Shown here: in pieces, positions 37,363 through 47,157 of the stretch | How the letters are laid out: every line of letters starts with the position of its first letter | Position numbering within the stretch: position 1 is the stretch's first letter | Origin: CAVQBP01 sp964448105 | GTDB lineage: Bacteria; Bacteroidota; Ignavibacteria; Ignavibacteriales; Ignavibacteriaceae | Assembly: GCA_964448105.1 (NCBI GenBank) | Contig: CAYUVK010000010.1 | Span: 8,516 to 72,515, forward strand | Direction: 5' to 3' | Length of the DNA stretch: 64,000 bases | Notes under the pieces: generated by a model | Database searches by the model: none | What the model saw: the letters and a program-made list of their open reading frames with translations, nothing else | What the model was told of the DNA's origin: nothing | Made by a program: the position numbers and the translations under genes

Positions 37363-38754
37363 ATGAAAACCAGAATACTACTGTTTACATCTCTTCTTCT
37401 TTTTTCCTTTGGCTGCAAAGAAACAATAATTGAGTCTCAACCAGAAATTCCGAAAGAGTTTACAAATGATCTTTTACATGCTGATCTTGTAGGTAAGGTT
37501 ATTCCAAAGGATAGTAAAGCTATTGTGATCGTAAGCCAAGTTGAACCAATTGATTCTGTTGAAATTAGCCCTGTTGACGGATCATTTGCTTTCCGTGACT
37601 TGAGAAAAGGTAATTATGATATAACAATTCGCGCAGATAATTACCGGATTTATTCTAACAAAAACTATATGCTTGATGGCGGGAGTATTATATATTTAGG
37701 TGATATAGAACTTTCAACTGTTCCCGATCTTATTGAATCATTTTATCCTGACGACAACGGGGAGATTGTTTATGATTGGAGGTATGGTAGAATTACTGTT
37801 TCGATTCTCTTTACTACACCTATGGATAGAGAGAGCGTAGAAAAAGCATTCACAGTTGATCCGCCGGTTGAAGGAATTTTTAACTGGGGAAATTATACTG
37901 AATCTCCTATGTATGGATTATTTTCCGATAGAGCAAGCGGTTATAATTTGGGGGCTACCATAACAACATTTAGTAAAATAACATCTGTGTCGTATGCTTT
38001 TGCAAAAAAAGATTCTTATCCGGATAAAGAATATAAAATAACAATTGGTACAACAGCAAAAGATACTGCCGGTAATTTCCTTCGTTTTCCTTTTAAATTT
38101 AGTTTTAAAACTGTTCAATCTTATACAACATATAACGGCATTATGACTGACCCCGTACATGGTGATATTAATGTTTCGCCTTTAGATTACAGTTACAGCG
38201 GCATAACCATTACTTTTCCAAGAAGGATGGATAAGACATCTGTCGAAACATTAACTCAAGTAACACCCCAGATGAATATAACATTTCTGTGGCCCGAAGA
38301 GAATGTTTTGAGAATTTATACAGGCGGACCATTCTTATCTGATTCTACAATTACTGTTTTAATTGACAAATCGGCCAAAGGTAAAGATGGTGTAGAAATA
38401 GGGCAAGATTTTAGTTTTTCATTTAGAACGGCAGCATTAAATGTAAGCAGTACTTCTCCGTCGAATGGACAGTTATTCGTTACTCCAACCGCACCAATTC
38501 AGATTAACTTCAATAATTATGTTACTCTTTCTTCTGCAAATGCAGCAATAACTATATCACCGCAAGCAAGCGGTACTTTTAAATTCGGCGGATATTATCC
38601 ATATGAGCAGATGAACCAGGTAGAATTTACACCTAGTTCAGCACTTAAAGCAAATACAAAATATACGGTAACAATTTCGCCAAATATTACAGATATGCAC
38701 GGAAATAATATGAAATCTTCATATTCATTTTCATTTTTAACAAGACCTAATTAA
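37363..38754 (+). CDS. Lipoprotein with three SbsA-type Ig-like (Big_5) domains
   Basis: A 463-residue protein, 31 nt behind the previous secreted protein gene and with its own GAGGAGG site. The signal peptide ends in LLLFSFGC (lipobox). An N-terminal carboxypeptidase-regulatory-like domain (AFRDLRKGNYDITIRADNYR) is followed by three Big_5 domains; the typical pattern is seen in FTTPMDRESVEKAFTVDPP, ITFPRRMDKTSVETL and STSPSNGQLFVTPTAPIQIN with TKYTVTISPNITDMHGN. Probably anchored to the outer membrane as an adhesive or structural element. Its partner may be the YCF48-like protein encoded just before it. Confidence 0.88.
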   Translation: MKTRILLFTSLLLFSFGCKETIIESQPEIPKEFTNDLLHADLVGKVIPKDSKAIVIVSQVEPIDSVEISPVDGSFAFRDLRKGNYDITIRADNYRIYSNKNYMLDGGSIIYLGDIELSTVPDLIESFYPDDNGEIVYDWRYGRITVSILFTTPMDRESVEKAFTVDPPVEGIFNWGNYTESPMYGLFSDRASGYNLGATITTFSKITSVSYAFAKKDSYPDKEYKITIGTTAKDTAGNFLRFPFKFSFKTVQSYTTYNGIMTDPVHGDINVSPLDYSYSGITITFPRRMDKTSVETLTQVTPQMNITFLWPEENVLRIYTGGPFLSDSTITVLIDKSAKGKDGVEIGQDFSFSFRTAALNVSSTSPSNGQLFVTPTAPIQINFNNYVTLSSANAAITISPQASGTFKFGGYYPYEQMNQVEFTPSSALKANTKYTVTISPNITDMHGNNMKSSYSFSFLTRPN

Positions 38755-38811
38755 CAGGTGATAAATTAGAAGTGTTAAAGAATGCAAGTTATGAAATTTT
38801 GTAATTTTCCC

Positions 38812-38837
38812 GGGACAGGCTTTAACCTGTCCCTTTT
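38812..38837 (+). terminator. Rho-independent terminator after the Ig-like lipoprotein
   Basis: GGGACAGG and CCTGTCCC make a perfect 8-bp stem around CTTTAA, followed by TTTT. This is the clearest terminator in the window; its A-rich upstream side is weak, so it mainly serves the plus strand. Confidence 0.85.
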
Positions 38838-38844
38838 AAAAAAA

Positions 38845-39285
38845 TTATAATATATTTTCCAAAATCTGGACTACACTCCCCACACATTTTTTACATACAG
38901 AATTAAACAGATCATTCTCTCTAAAATATAGCTGTCCTTCTTCAGTAGTCAAATCGCATCCATCGAGTAATTGCTTGCAAACGAAACTACCATGCTTTTC
39001 TTGAAATTTATCCATTAATTCTTTTGTTTTTGCATATGTTTTTTCAGTTGCAGTTTTATCATCATTTTCGCCCCTGCCGTACTTGGCGCCAATAGCAATA
39101 ATGCCTCCGGTAACAGCTCCGCAGACTTCCCCTCTTCTTCCCATCCCTGCTCCAAATCCGCAGGCCATTTTTAATGCAGTATTGCCGTCGATATTGATAT
39201 AATCTTTAAATGAATATAGAACTGCTTGCGCACAGTTATAACCGGATGTAAATTTCTGTATTGCCGTCTCGATTTTATTTTCCAT
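38845..39285 (-). CDS. C-GCAxxG-C-C family protein
   Basis: A 146-residue protein with the family cysteines SGYNCAQAVLYSF, MACGFGAGMGRRGEVCGAVT and CKQLLDGCDLT plus SVCKKCVGSVVQ near the end. The family is a presumed redox-active or metal-binding protein often found next to molybdenum or iron-sulfur genes. ATG 39285 is preferred to 39291 because GGGA is 5 nt upstream of the former. Cytosolic. It faces the terminator and the lipoprotein gene, 90 bp away. Confidence 0.9.
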   Translation of the reverse strand: MENKIETAIQKFTSGYNCAQAVLYSFKDYINIDGNTALKMACGFGAGMGRRGEVCGAVTGGIIAIGAKYGRGENDDKTATEKTYAKTKELMDKFQEKHGSFVCKQLLDGCDLTTEEGQLYFRENDLFNSVCKKCVGSVVQILENIL

Positions 39286-39345
39286 AATCATCCCAATTTT
39301 ATTACTTGATTAAATTTCTATTATCCTAAAAGGAAGTACAGATTT

Positions 39346-41184
39346 CTATGGTTTGTTTTTCTCCATACCGGTGAAATACATTCCTTCAATTAAATAAGCA
39401 TAGCGTTCTTCAACAAATTTCCTTTTTATTTTCAAACTTGGTGTTATTTCGCCGGATTCAATAGTAAAAGGTTTATCTAAAATGGAAAACTTTCTAACAC
39501 GTTCATAGTTGGCAAGTTTTTTTTGAATTGAAGAAATTTCTTTATCCAATAAATTATAAATTTCATTTTTGCCGATAAGATCTTCTATATCCAAATAAGT
39601 AATTTTATGTGAATCAGCATATTCTTGTATTGATTCAAAATCAGGTACTATTAAGGCGCTTAAAAACATTCGATGGTTGCCAATCAACACAAATTGATCA
39701 ATATATTTGCTTGTTAAAAAAAGATTCTCTATCGGAGCCGGGGCAATATATTTTCCACTGGAAGTTTTAAATAAATGTTTTTTCCGGTCCGTTATCATTA
39801 AGAAGCCGTCCGAATCAAAAACTCCAATATCTCCCGTATGAAGCCAGCCGTTCTTGATTACCTCATTAGTTTCATTTTTATTTTTGAAGTATCCAGACAT
39901 TACGTTCGGTCCCTTTACAAGTATTTCACCATCGGCAGCAATTTTAACCTGCACACCAGGCATGACTTTCCCAACCGTTCCGAATTTATAATCATCTAAT
40001 CTATTAGCGGCAATAACAGGTGAAGATTCAGTCAAGCCATAACCTTCTAAAATCAAAATACCGATAGCTTCAAAAAATTCTCCCATTTCCCTGGAAAGAG
40101 CTGCTCCGCCGGAGACAAAAAATCTTAATCTTCCTCCCATTTTTTCTTTGAGTTTTGAAAATACAAGTTTTTCTGCAATTGCATGTTCAATTTTCAATTT
40201 AAGCGGAATATTATTTTCTTTTTTAAATTGGGAATATTTTTTACCTACTTCTATAGCCCAATAAAATATCTTCTGTTTAGATACAGGCTCCTTTTCAACA
40301 TTTTTAATTATTTTACTGTAAATACGTTCAAATAATCTTGGAACTGTTGTAATAATTGTCGGCTTTACTTCAATAATGTTTTGTGAAATCAATTCTATAC
40401 TTTCAGCATAGTAAATAGAACCGGCGCAGGCAAAACCGGTATAGTATCCACCCATTCTCTCAAATATATGACATAGCGGAAGAAATGATAGGAAAACATC
40501 GTCCGATGAAATTGGAATTGAATCCAACGCAGAATGAACATTTGAAATGATGTTTTTGTTTGTAAGCATTACTCCTTTAGGTTCACCGGTTGTGCCGGAA
40601 GTATATATTATTGTACAAAGATCATTTTCATCAGCTAATTTTATATTTTCCTTAAAGAGATCCCTGTTATTACTTTTTAATTTTTTACCCATTTCCTGAA
40701 CTTCTTTAAAAGAATAAACATTGGAAATGTTATTGTCTTCAATATCCTTTTCATTAAAAACAATAATAAATTTTATTTTTTTACAATTACTCCAAATTTT
40801 TAATACTTTGTTTAATTGAAATTTATTTGAAACAATAATTCCCACTGAATCGGAATTGTTCAAAATAAATTCTTCCGAATCGGTAGTTAATGAAGGATAA
40901 ATAGGAACATCTATTCCGCCCAATCCTAAAATTGCCATATCGGAATAAACCCATTCCGGACGGTTCTCGGAACTTATGGCAATTTTATCCCCTCTTTTAA
41001 TTCTAAGCGAAGATAAACCAAAAGCGAAATTTTCGGTTTGTTCTTCGAATTCTTTGAATGATATACCCCGGTACTTACCTTCTTCTTTTACATACATTAG
41101 AAATTTTCCAGGTACATTCCCAAATTCAGTTGTTAAATAACTAAAAAGCTCAGGTATGGTTCTAAACGGTTTTAAAGACGGCAT
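39346..41184 (-). CDS. Long-chain fatty acid--CoA ligase (AMP-binding)
   Basis: A 612-residue acyl-CoA synthetase of the ANL superfamily. It shows the AMP-binding loop TIIYTSGTTGEPKGVMLTNK, SFLPLCHIFERMGGYYTGF, the acyl-site region LEGYGLTESSPVIAANRL and the hinge WLHTGDIGVFDSDGFLMITD, followed by the C-terminal catalytic Lys region. Length and domain order match the bacterial long-chain (FadD15-like) type. It activates fatty acids with ATP and CoA for beta-oxidation or lipid synthesis. Cytosolic or membrane-associated. Separate transcription unit. Confidence 0.93.
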   Translation of the reverse strand: MPSLKPFRTIPELFSYLTTEFGNVPGKFLMYVKEEGKYRGISFKEFEEQTENFAFGLSSLRIKRGDKIAISSENRPEWVYSDMAILGLGGIDVPIYPSLTTDSEEFILNNSDSVGIIVSNKFQLNKVLKIWSNCKKIKFIIVFNEKDIEDNNISNVYSFKEVQEMGKKLKSNNRDLFKENIKLADENDLCTIIYTSGTTGEPKGVMLTNKNIISNVHSALDSIPISSDDVFLSFLPLCHIFERMGGYYTGFACAGSIYYAESIELISQNIIEVKPTIITTVPRLFERIYSKIIKNVEKEPVSKQKIFYWAIEVGKKYSQFKKENNIPLKLKIEHAIAEKLVFSKLKEKMGGRLRFFVSGGAALSREMGEFFEAIGILILEGYGLTESSPVIAANRLDDYKFGTVGKVMPGVQVKIAADGEILVKGPNVMSGYFKNKNETNEVIKNGWLHTGDIGVFDSDGFLMITDRKKHLFKTSSGKYIAPAPIENLFLTSKYIDQFVLIGNHRMFLSALIVPDFESIQEYADSHKITYLDIEDLIGKNEIYNLLDKEISSIQKKLANYERVRKFSILDKPFTIESGEITPSLKIKRKFVEERYAYLIEGMYFTGMEKNKP

Positions 41185-41532
41185 TTATTTCCCTTAAATA
41201 ATAAGTGAAAATAATTTCGATTATTTATAAATGCAAGGGGTAGTAATGGAAAATGGTAGATTGAAAATGGAAAATGGAAAATGTTAATTGGGGATCTTGA
41301 GCTTAAACTTACTCATGAACTTCCTTTGCTCCTTGTAGATAGTTTGATTCTCTTTACCAAAAGCAGTAATTTTTGTTTAATTTTTTCAATATTTATCACT
41401 TTGTAGCACTGCTTAAAAACCAAAGTTTATTTGCAAATCTTATTTAATTTATTAAAGAATCTATGGTTGCTTTGTCAGGGTCAAAGATTGATAAATCAAA
41501 ATTTTGTAACAAATTGAATTGGAGTTTTTATA
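41185..41532. other. Intergenic region, 348 bp, divergent promoters
   Basis: Spacer between the acyl-CoA ligase (minus) and pruA (plus). It contains the 7-bp tandem repeat at 41246-41283. No ORF or RNA recognised. Confidence 0.5.
41246..41283. repeat. Heptamer tandem repeat, ATGGAAA type
   Basis: Five consecutive 7-bp units, ATGGAAA ATGGTAG ATTGAAA then ATGGAAA twice, ending in ATG. Three units are identical. It is intergenic, between divergent genes. Confidence 0.7.
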
Positions 41533-43164
41533 ATGTCTAATGCATATTTTAAAGTACCAAATCCTATTAACGAACCTATAAAATTATATAAACCGGGCAG
41601 CCCCGAAAGGATTGAACTAAAAAAGAAATTATCCGGATTAAAATCCAAACAAATTGAGGTGCCTTTAATTATTGGTGGTGAAGAGATAAAAACAGGCAGC
41701 ACCGAGGAAATGAGAATACCGCACGAGCTCAATCATATTTTAGGAGTATATCATAAAGCTGGCAAAAAAGAAGTAGATATGGCTATTGAAGCTGCGCTTG
41801 AAGCACGAAAAGAATGGGCTGAAATGCCGTGGGAACAAAGAGTATCTATTTTTCTTAAAATGGCTGATTTGCTAGCCGGTTCATGGAGAGCAACATTAAA
41901 CGCTTCTACGATGCTCGGGCAATCCAAAGTTGTTCATCAAGCTGAAATAGATTCGGCTTGTGAATTAATTGATTTCTGGAGATTTAATTCTTACTATATG
42001 ACCCAGCTAATGGCTGAACAACCATATTCACCTTACGGAATGTGGAATCGTCTGGAATACAGACCGCTGGAGGGCTTTGTTTTTGCTGTAACACCATTTA
42101 ATTTTACCTCTATTGCAGGTAATCTGCCAACGGCACCTGCAATTGTTGGAAATGTTGTTTTATGGAAACCAGCTTCAAGTGCCGTATATTCTGCATATCA
42201 TTTAATGAAATTATTTGAAGCAGCCGGTTTACCTAAAGGCGTAATAAATTTTGTTCCTGGTTCAGGTGGACAGGTTGGCATGCCTGCAATGAGCAGCCCG
42301 CATTTAGCCGGAATTCATTTCACCGGCTCTACGGCCGTATTTCAAGGTATGTGGAAAACTGTTTCCGATAATTTAAATAAAATGAAATACTATCCGAGAA
42401 TAGTCGGTGAAACCGGTGGCAAAGATTTTATTTTTGCACACAACTCAGCAGATGTAGATGCATTGGCTGTTGCAGTAATTAGGGGTGCTTTTGAATACCA
42501 GGGGCAAAAGTGTTCTGCGGCATCACGAATGTATATTCCCAAATCGATTTGGAAAGAATTTAAAGAAAAATATGTTGCTGAAATAAAGAAAATTAAAATG
42601 GGAAATGTAGAAGACTTTACTAATTTTATGTCTGCGGTTATAGATAAAGGAGCATTCAAATCAATAACCGAGTATATAAATTTTGCAAAGAATTCTAAAG
42701 AAGCTGAAATTATTACCGGCGGCAGTTTTGATGATTCAAAAGGGTATTTTATTGAACCGACAACAATTGTAACTTCAAATCCTAAATTTAAAACAATGGA
42801 AGAAGAAATTTTTGGTCCGGTGTTAACAATTTATGTTTATGAAGATGAAAAATTTGATGAAGCTTTGGAACTTTGTGATTCCACTTCACCGTATGCACTT
42901 ACAGGTGCAGTTTGGGCTCAGGATAGAAAAGCAATCCTAAAAATGTCCGATAAACTTAAAAATGCATCTGGTAATTTTTATATTAATGATAAACCGACTG
43001 CTGCGGTTGTGGGTCAGCAGCCATTTGGAGGAGGCAGGGCATCCGGAACAAATGATAAAGCAGGAAGCGGTTTAAATATTATGAGATGGATGACAGTCAG
43101 GACAATAAAAGAAACATTTGAACCGCCTAAAGATTGGCGTTACCCGTTCATGAGTGAAGAATAG
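41533..43164 (+). CDS. pruA: L-glutamate gamma-semialdehyde dehydrogenase
   Basis: A 543-residue aldehyde dehydrogenase of the P5C type, oxidising glutamate semialdehyde to glutamate with NAD+ in proline degradation. Motifs: VTPFNFTSIAGNLPTAP, the NAD site LWKPASSAVYSAYHLM, FTGSTAVFQG, the catalytic Glu region VGETGGKDFIFAH, and the catalytic Cys region EYQGQKCSAASRMYIP. The C-terminal FGGGRASGTNDKAGSG is typical of PruA. Length matches the single-domain Bacteroidota form. No proline dehydrogenase gene lies in the window. Confidence 0.96.
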   Translation: MSNAYFKVPNPINEPIKLYKPGSPERIELKKKLSGLKSKQIEVPLIIGGEEIKTGSTEEMRIPHELNHILGVYHKAGKKEVDMAIEAALEARKEWAEMPWEQRVSIFLKMADLLAGSWRATLNASTMLGQSKVVHQAEIDSACELIDFWRFNSYYMTQLMAEQPYSPYGMWNRLEYRPLEGFVFAVTPFNFTSIAGNLPTAPAIVGNVVLWKPASSAVYSAYHLMKLFEAAGLPKGVINFVPGSGGQVGMPAMSSPHLAGIHFTGSTAVFQGMWKTVSDNLNKMKYYPRIVGETGGKDFIFAHNSADVDALAVAVIRGAFEYQGQKCSAASRMYIPKSIWKEFKEKYVAEIKKIKMGNVEDFTNFMSAVIDKGAFKSITEYINFAKNSKEAEIITGGSFDDSKGYFIEPTTIVTSNPKFKTMEEEIFGPVLTIYVYEDEKFDEALELCDSTSPYALTGAVWAQDRKAILKMSDKLKNASGNFYINDKPTAAVVGQQPFGGGRASGTNDKAGSGLNIMRWMTVRTIKETFEPPKDWRYPFMSEE

Positions 43165-43244
43165 CAGTAGTTTTATTGATTGTACATAAATTCATTTAGC
43201 AAAATTTTAATAATATTTATTAATTATATAATAGTAGGGTCAAA

Positions 43245-44459
43245 ATGAAGATTCATGAATATCAGGCAAAAGAAATTCTTAAGCGATATAATGTCCCCGT
43301 ACAGGATGGTATTGCAGTAAAAGAATTATCGGAAGTTGATGGAGCACTTTCCGAATTGCAATCTAGAGGTATAAATCAATATGTAGTAAAATCTCAAATA
43401 CATGCGGGAGGTAGGGGGAAAGGTAAACTGTATAATCCAAAAAATCCGGATGAATTAATTCTTGAAGGCGGAGTAAAATTTATTACATCTCCTGAAAAAA
43501 TTAAGGAATTGTCAGGGAAAATGCTTGGAAATCTTTTAGTTACTCATCAAACCGGCAAAGAAGGAAAAATTGTCAAAACTCTCTTTATTGCTGAAGGTCT
43601 GGATTTTAAGAAAGAATTTTACCTGAGTACTCTCTTAGATAGATCGGTATCGATGAATGTAATTATGGCTTCAAAAGAGGGAGGAGTCGAAATTGAAAAA
43701 GTTGCAGCTGAAACTCCGGAAAAAATTATAAAAGAATGGGTTGAGCCTTCGGTTGGACTGCAGTCTTATCAAGCTAGAAAATTAGCTTTTTCTCTCGGTC
43801 TTGAAGGTAATGTGTTTAAAAACTTTGTGAAATTTATTTCAGTACTTTACAAAGCTTATTTAGAGACTGATGCATCCCTTCTTGAGATTAATCCTTTAGT
43901 TATTACTAACGATGACCGTGTTGTGGCTCTTGATGCAAAAATGAATTTTGATGATAATGCTTTATACCGTCATAAAGATATAGCAGACTTTCGCGATTTT
44001 GATGAAGAGGATGTTCTTGAAATAGAAGCTTCGAAATATAATTTAAATTATATAAAGCTCGATGGAAACGTTGGATGTATGGTAAACGGGGCAGGCCTTG
44101 CAATGGCGACAATGGATATTATTAAATTAGCCGGTGGAGAACCTGCTAACTTTTTAGATGTCGGCGGCGGAGCAAACAAAACTACAGTTGCTAACGGATT
44201 TAAAATTATTCTTTCAGACCCAAATGTAAAAGCTATTTTGATAAATATTTTTGGCGGTATCGTAAGATGCGACAGAGTAGCGCAAGGCGTAATTGATGCA
44301 ACGAAAGAAATGGATGTAACTGTTCCAGTGGTAGTTAGATTAGAAGGAACAAATGCAAAAGAAGCAGGTGAAATGTTAAACAATTCCGGTTTAAATTTTG
44401 AAGTAGCAGGTAGTTTAAAAGATGCTGCTGAAAAAGTTACTTCTGTTTTATCTAAATAA
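43245..44459 (+). CDS. sucC: Succinate--CoA ligase (ADP-forming), beta subunit
   Basis: A 404-residue ATP-grasp protein. The start MKIHEYQAKEILKRYNVPV, QIHAGGRGKGKLYNPKNP, LEINPLVITNDDRVVALDAK, GCMVNGAGLAMATMD and INIFGGIVRCDRVAQGVIDA are the family signatures. With the alpha subunit it makes succinate plus ATP from succinyl-CoA in the TCA cycle. The alpha-subunit gene (sucD) is not adjacent, since a TPR gene follows after 182 bp, so the pair is split in this genome. Cytosolic. Confidence 0.96.
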   Translation: MKIHEYQAKEILKRYNVPVQDGIAVKELSEVDGALSELQSRGINQYVVKSQIHAGGRGKGKLYNPKNPDELILEGGVKFITSPEKIKELSGKMLGNLLVTHQTGKEGKIVKTLFIAEGLDFKKEFYLSTLLDRSVSMNVIMASKEGGVEIEKVAAETPEKIIKEWVEPSVGLQSYQARKLAFSLGLEGNVFKNFVKFISVLYKAYLETDASLLEINPLVITNDDRVVALDAKMNFDDNALYRHKDIADFRDFDEEDVLEIEASKYNLNYIKLDGNVGCMVNGAGLAMATMDIIKLAGGEPANFLDVGGGANKTTVANGFKIILSDPNVKAILINIFGGIVRCDRVAQGVIDATKEMDVTVPVVVRLEGTNAKEAGEMLNNSGLNFEVAGSLKDAAEKVTSVLSK

Positions 44460-44641
44460 AAGAAAAATCTTCCTTTTATTATAATTAATAAAGAAGAAAA
44501 TTACGGCATTTTATTTGTTATCTATTAATTGAAGAAAAAAATATTTTTTTATTTGTCTAATTGAGTAACAATATCAACTTGCTTTTATATAGAATTAGTA
44601 ATACATTTTTTTGAAGATAATTTCTAGTTTTTGGAGAATAG

Positions 44642-46057
44642 ATGGCTTATTTTGATTCTAATTTTAGTGGAGAAAGTTTTTTCAGCAATGATAAAAACAT
44701 CGATTTGGAAATAGAAAAATATAAAGAACTTATTGAAGAGGGGAGTATTTATTCATGCATGGAAGCAATTGAAGATACAATTCAAGATTGCATTGATAAT
44801 GAGAAATTTGAAGATGGATTGTATTTTGTTAATAAGCTGCTGGATGTTGCACCTTATAATTCCGAATTCTGGTTAAAAAAAGGTGCTTTATTAAACGGAC
44901 TTTTTGATTTTGAAGAAGCCTTAGAATGTTACGATAAAGCTCTTTCCTTAAATCCCGGCGACTCTGAAATTCTAATTGATAAAGCAGAAGCTGAAGAGAG
45001 CCTTGGGTTATATAATCAAGCTAAAGAAACATTATTAAATGCCATAAATTTGGATCCGGGTAATGAAGAAGCTGTTTTTAGTCTCGGTTTGTTATACCAG
45101 AGGCAGGAAAATTATTTTGAGGCTATTAATTGTTTTTTAAAAACAATTAATATAGATAATGAATTTCCCGAAGCTTATTACGAACTGGGTTTTTGTTATG
45201 AAAATTTAAATGAATATGAAAAGGCACTTAATACGTATGATAAATTTTTAGAACTTGAACCGTATAATGCAAGCGGGTGGTATAATCGTGGTATCGTTCT
45301 TGTCAAATTGAATAAACTTGAAAAAGCAATCGATAGTTATGATCTTGCCGTAGCTATTAAAGATAATTTTACAGCTGCATGGTTTAACAGGGGAAATACC
45401 TTAGCAGATCTGGGGAGATTCCAGCAGGCTATAAGTAGCTTCAAAAAAGCAATAGAAATTGATAATCGTGATGAAGCTTCATATTATAATATTGCTAACA
45501 TTTACGAAGAAATGGGAGAGTTAGCAAATGCTATTACATTTTATACGGACGCAATTAAGATAAATGAAAATTATTATGAGGCTTACCTTGCAAGAGGTTT
45601 TTGTTACGATTCTTTGGGAAAATTTCAGTTTGCACTAAGAGATTTCAATAAAGCAATTTCTTTATCACAAGATAGTGCCGATGCATGGTATGCAAAAGCA
45701 GATTTGGAATATTCGCTCGGAAAATTGCAGGAAGCAATTCTTAGTTATAAAGCTGCAGTTAAAATTGCACCGGATAATTTTGAGATATGGTTTAATCTTT
45801 CTGAAACTTACCTGGAAATGGGAGATTGGCTTGAAGCCCTTAAAGCATTTGATCATTGTATAAGAATTGATCCTAATGATGCTACGTCATATTACGGGAA
45901 AGCTAAGGTAAACTTTATATTAAGCAGAACAAAAGAAGCTGTTGAATGTTTAAAAACTGCCTTTACTCTTGATCCGGCTATACGAGCTGAATTTGCAAAG
46001 GAATATCCCGAAATTAAATCGTCAAAACTATTCAAAAAGCTACTGGGCGAAACCTGA
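44642..46057 (+). CDS. TPR repeat protein
   Basis: A 471-residue soluble protein made almost entirely of about twelve canonical tetratricopeptide repeats, for example FEEALECYDKALSLNPGDSE, YEKALNTYDKFLELEPYNAS, FQQAISSFKKAIEIDNRDEA and WLEALKAFDHCIRIDPNDAT. The first 45 residues are acidic and have no repeat. No signal peptide or membrane helix. The array would form a superhelix that binds other proteins. Start chosen for GGAG 8 nt upstream. It is followed 42 bp later by aroE on the same strand. Partner unknown. Confidence 0.93.
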   Translation: MAYFDSNFSGESFFSNDKNIDLEIEKYKELIEEGSIYSCMEAIEDTIQDCIDNEKFEDGLYFVNKLLDVAPYNSEFWLKKGALLNGLFDFEEALECYDKALSLNPGDSEILIDKAEAEESLGLYNQAKETLLNAINLDPGNEEAVFSLGLLYQRQENYFEAINCFLKTINIDNEFPEAYYELGFCYENLNEYEKALNTYDKFLELEPYNASGWYNRGIVLVKLNKLEKAIDSYDLAVAIKDNFTAAWFNRGNTLADLGRFQQAISSFKKAIEIDNRDEASYYNIANIYEEMGELANAITFYTDAIKINENYYEAYLARGFCYDSLGKFQFALRDFNKAISLSQDSADAWYAKADLEYSLGKLQEAILSYKAAVKIAPDNFEIWFNLSETYLEMGDWLEALKAFDHCIRIDPNDATSYYGKAKVNFILSRTKEAVECLKTAFTLDPAIRAEFAKEYPEIKSSKLFKKLLGET

Positions 46058-46099
46058 TTTAACATTATTTAATGCTTTTACTCTTTTCTATTAATTATT

Positions 46100-46972
46100 A
46101 TGAACGATTCATTTCATCTTAATACGCAAATTGTTGGACTTTTGGGGCATCCTATTAAGCACACATTTTCACCTTTTATTCATAATATTGCTTTTGAAAT
46201 TAAAAAGCTGGATTATATTTATCTTCCTTTTGATGTACCTCCTGCTAATTTAAAAAATGCTATAAAAGGAATTATAGCTCTCGGAGTTAAAGGCTTTAAT
46301 GTAACCATTCCCCATAAAGAGAGCATGATAGAGTTCATGAATAATGTTTCTGAAGAAGCTTCGATTGTTGGTTCTATTAATACTGTTGTAAATGAAATGG
46401 GAAAATTAAACGGTTATAATACCGACGTTACCGGTATCCTCGAGACTTTAAATCCTTATAAGAAAGAAATTTCTGGTGAGACTGTCAGTGTAGTTGGTTC
46501 CGGGGGAGCAGCAAGAGCAGTTATTTATACTTTAATTCGTCATTTTAAACCTAAAAAGATTTTTTTGATAAATAGAACGGAACAGAGAGCCGAATCATTA
46601 AAAAATTATTTTAAAGCAAAGATGAAATTTGATAGCTTTTCAACAAAAGAACTATTCCCGCCAAATCTTGTAAAAATCTTTAATGATTCTAAACTTATAG
46701 TAAACTCAACACCCATTGGTATGTATCCCGAAAGTGATGATTCTATTACCACATTAGAGGATTCATTTGCAAAAGGTCAGTTAATTTTTGATCTTGTATA
46801 TAATCCTCCTAAAACAAAACTTATGCAGATTGCCGAGAGTAAGGGAGCAATTACTCTAGACGGAGTAAATATGCTTGTTTATCAAGCAGCCGGTGCTTTT
46901 AAATTATGGACAGGAGAAGAACTTCCGATTGATAAGCTGCATAAGTCGCTTCAGCTTTATATTAATTCTTAA
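46100..46972 (+). CDS. aroE: Shikimate dehydrogenase
   Basis: A 290-residue enzyme reducing 3-dehydroshikimate to shikimate with NADPH in aromatic amino acid synthesis. Substrate-site motifs are SPFIHNIAFE, FNVTIPHKESMIEFM (catalytic Lys) and NGYNTDVTGILETL (catalytic Asp). The NADPH site is VSVVGSGGAARAVIYTL followed by FLINRTEQRAESLK. The C-terminal MLVYQAAGAFKLWTGEE completes the family set. Cytosolic. It shares its strand with the TPR gene just upstream and converges on the aminotransferase gene across a repeat element. Confidence 0.95.
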   Translation: MNDSFHLNTQIVGLLGHPIKHTFSPFIHNIAFEIKKLDYIYLPFDVPPANLKNAIKGIIALGVKGFNVTIPHKESMIEFMNNVSEEASIVGSINTVVNEMGKLNGYNTDVTGILETLNPYKKEISGETVSVVGSGGAARAVIYTLIRHFKPKKIFLINRTEQRAESLKNYFKAKMKFDSFSTKELFPPNLVKIFNDSKLIVNSTPIGMYPESDDSITTLEDSFAKGQLIFDLVYNPPKTKLMQIAESKGAITLDGVNMLVYQAAGAFKLWTGEELPIDKLHKSLQLYINS

Positions 46973-46985
46973 ATTAATTAAAAAA

Positions 46986-47112
46986 GGGGTTGACCCTAAA
47001 GTAAGAAAGTGTCATTTCGAGGGATCCCGATTAAATCAGGAAGAGAAATCTTTTCAAAACGAAAGATTTCTCCCTTCGGTCGAAATGACAAAGGTACTTT
47101 TTGGACAGCCCC
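46986..47112. mobile_element. MITE-like intergenic inverted-repeat element
   Basis: About 127 bp with nested inverted repeats. Outer ends GGGGTTGACCCTAAAGTA (46986-47003) and the complement of the segment ending GGACAGCCCC (47112) match imperfectly. Inner arms TGTCATTTCGA (47010-47020) and TCGAAATGACA (47080-47090) match perfectly, as do GAGAAATCT (47043-47051) and AGATTTCTC (47064-47072). No transposase frame is inside. The TGTCATTTCGA/GAGAAATCT arms are of a type seen as dispersed intergenic repeats in this group. It lies between the convergent aroE and aspartate aminotransferase genes. Confidence 0.65.
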
Positions 47113-47157
47113 ACAGCACATACAGGTAACTCAATATAATTATAAAAAGGAGAGTTA

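Noticed and set aside
41246..41283. Possible CRISPR-like array
   Set aside because: Units are only 7 bp with no spacers; same for the octamer arrays. No CRISPR or cas gene was seen.
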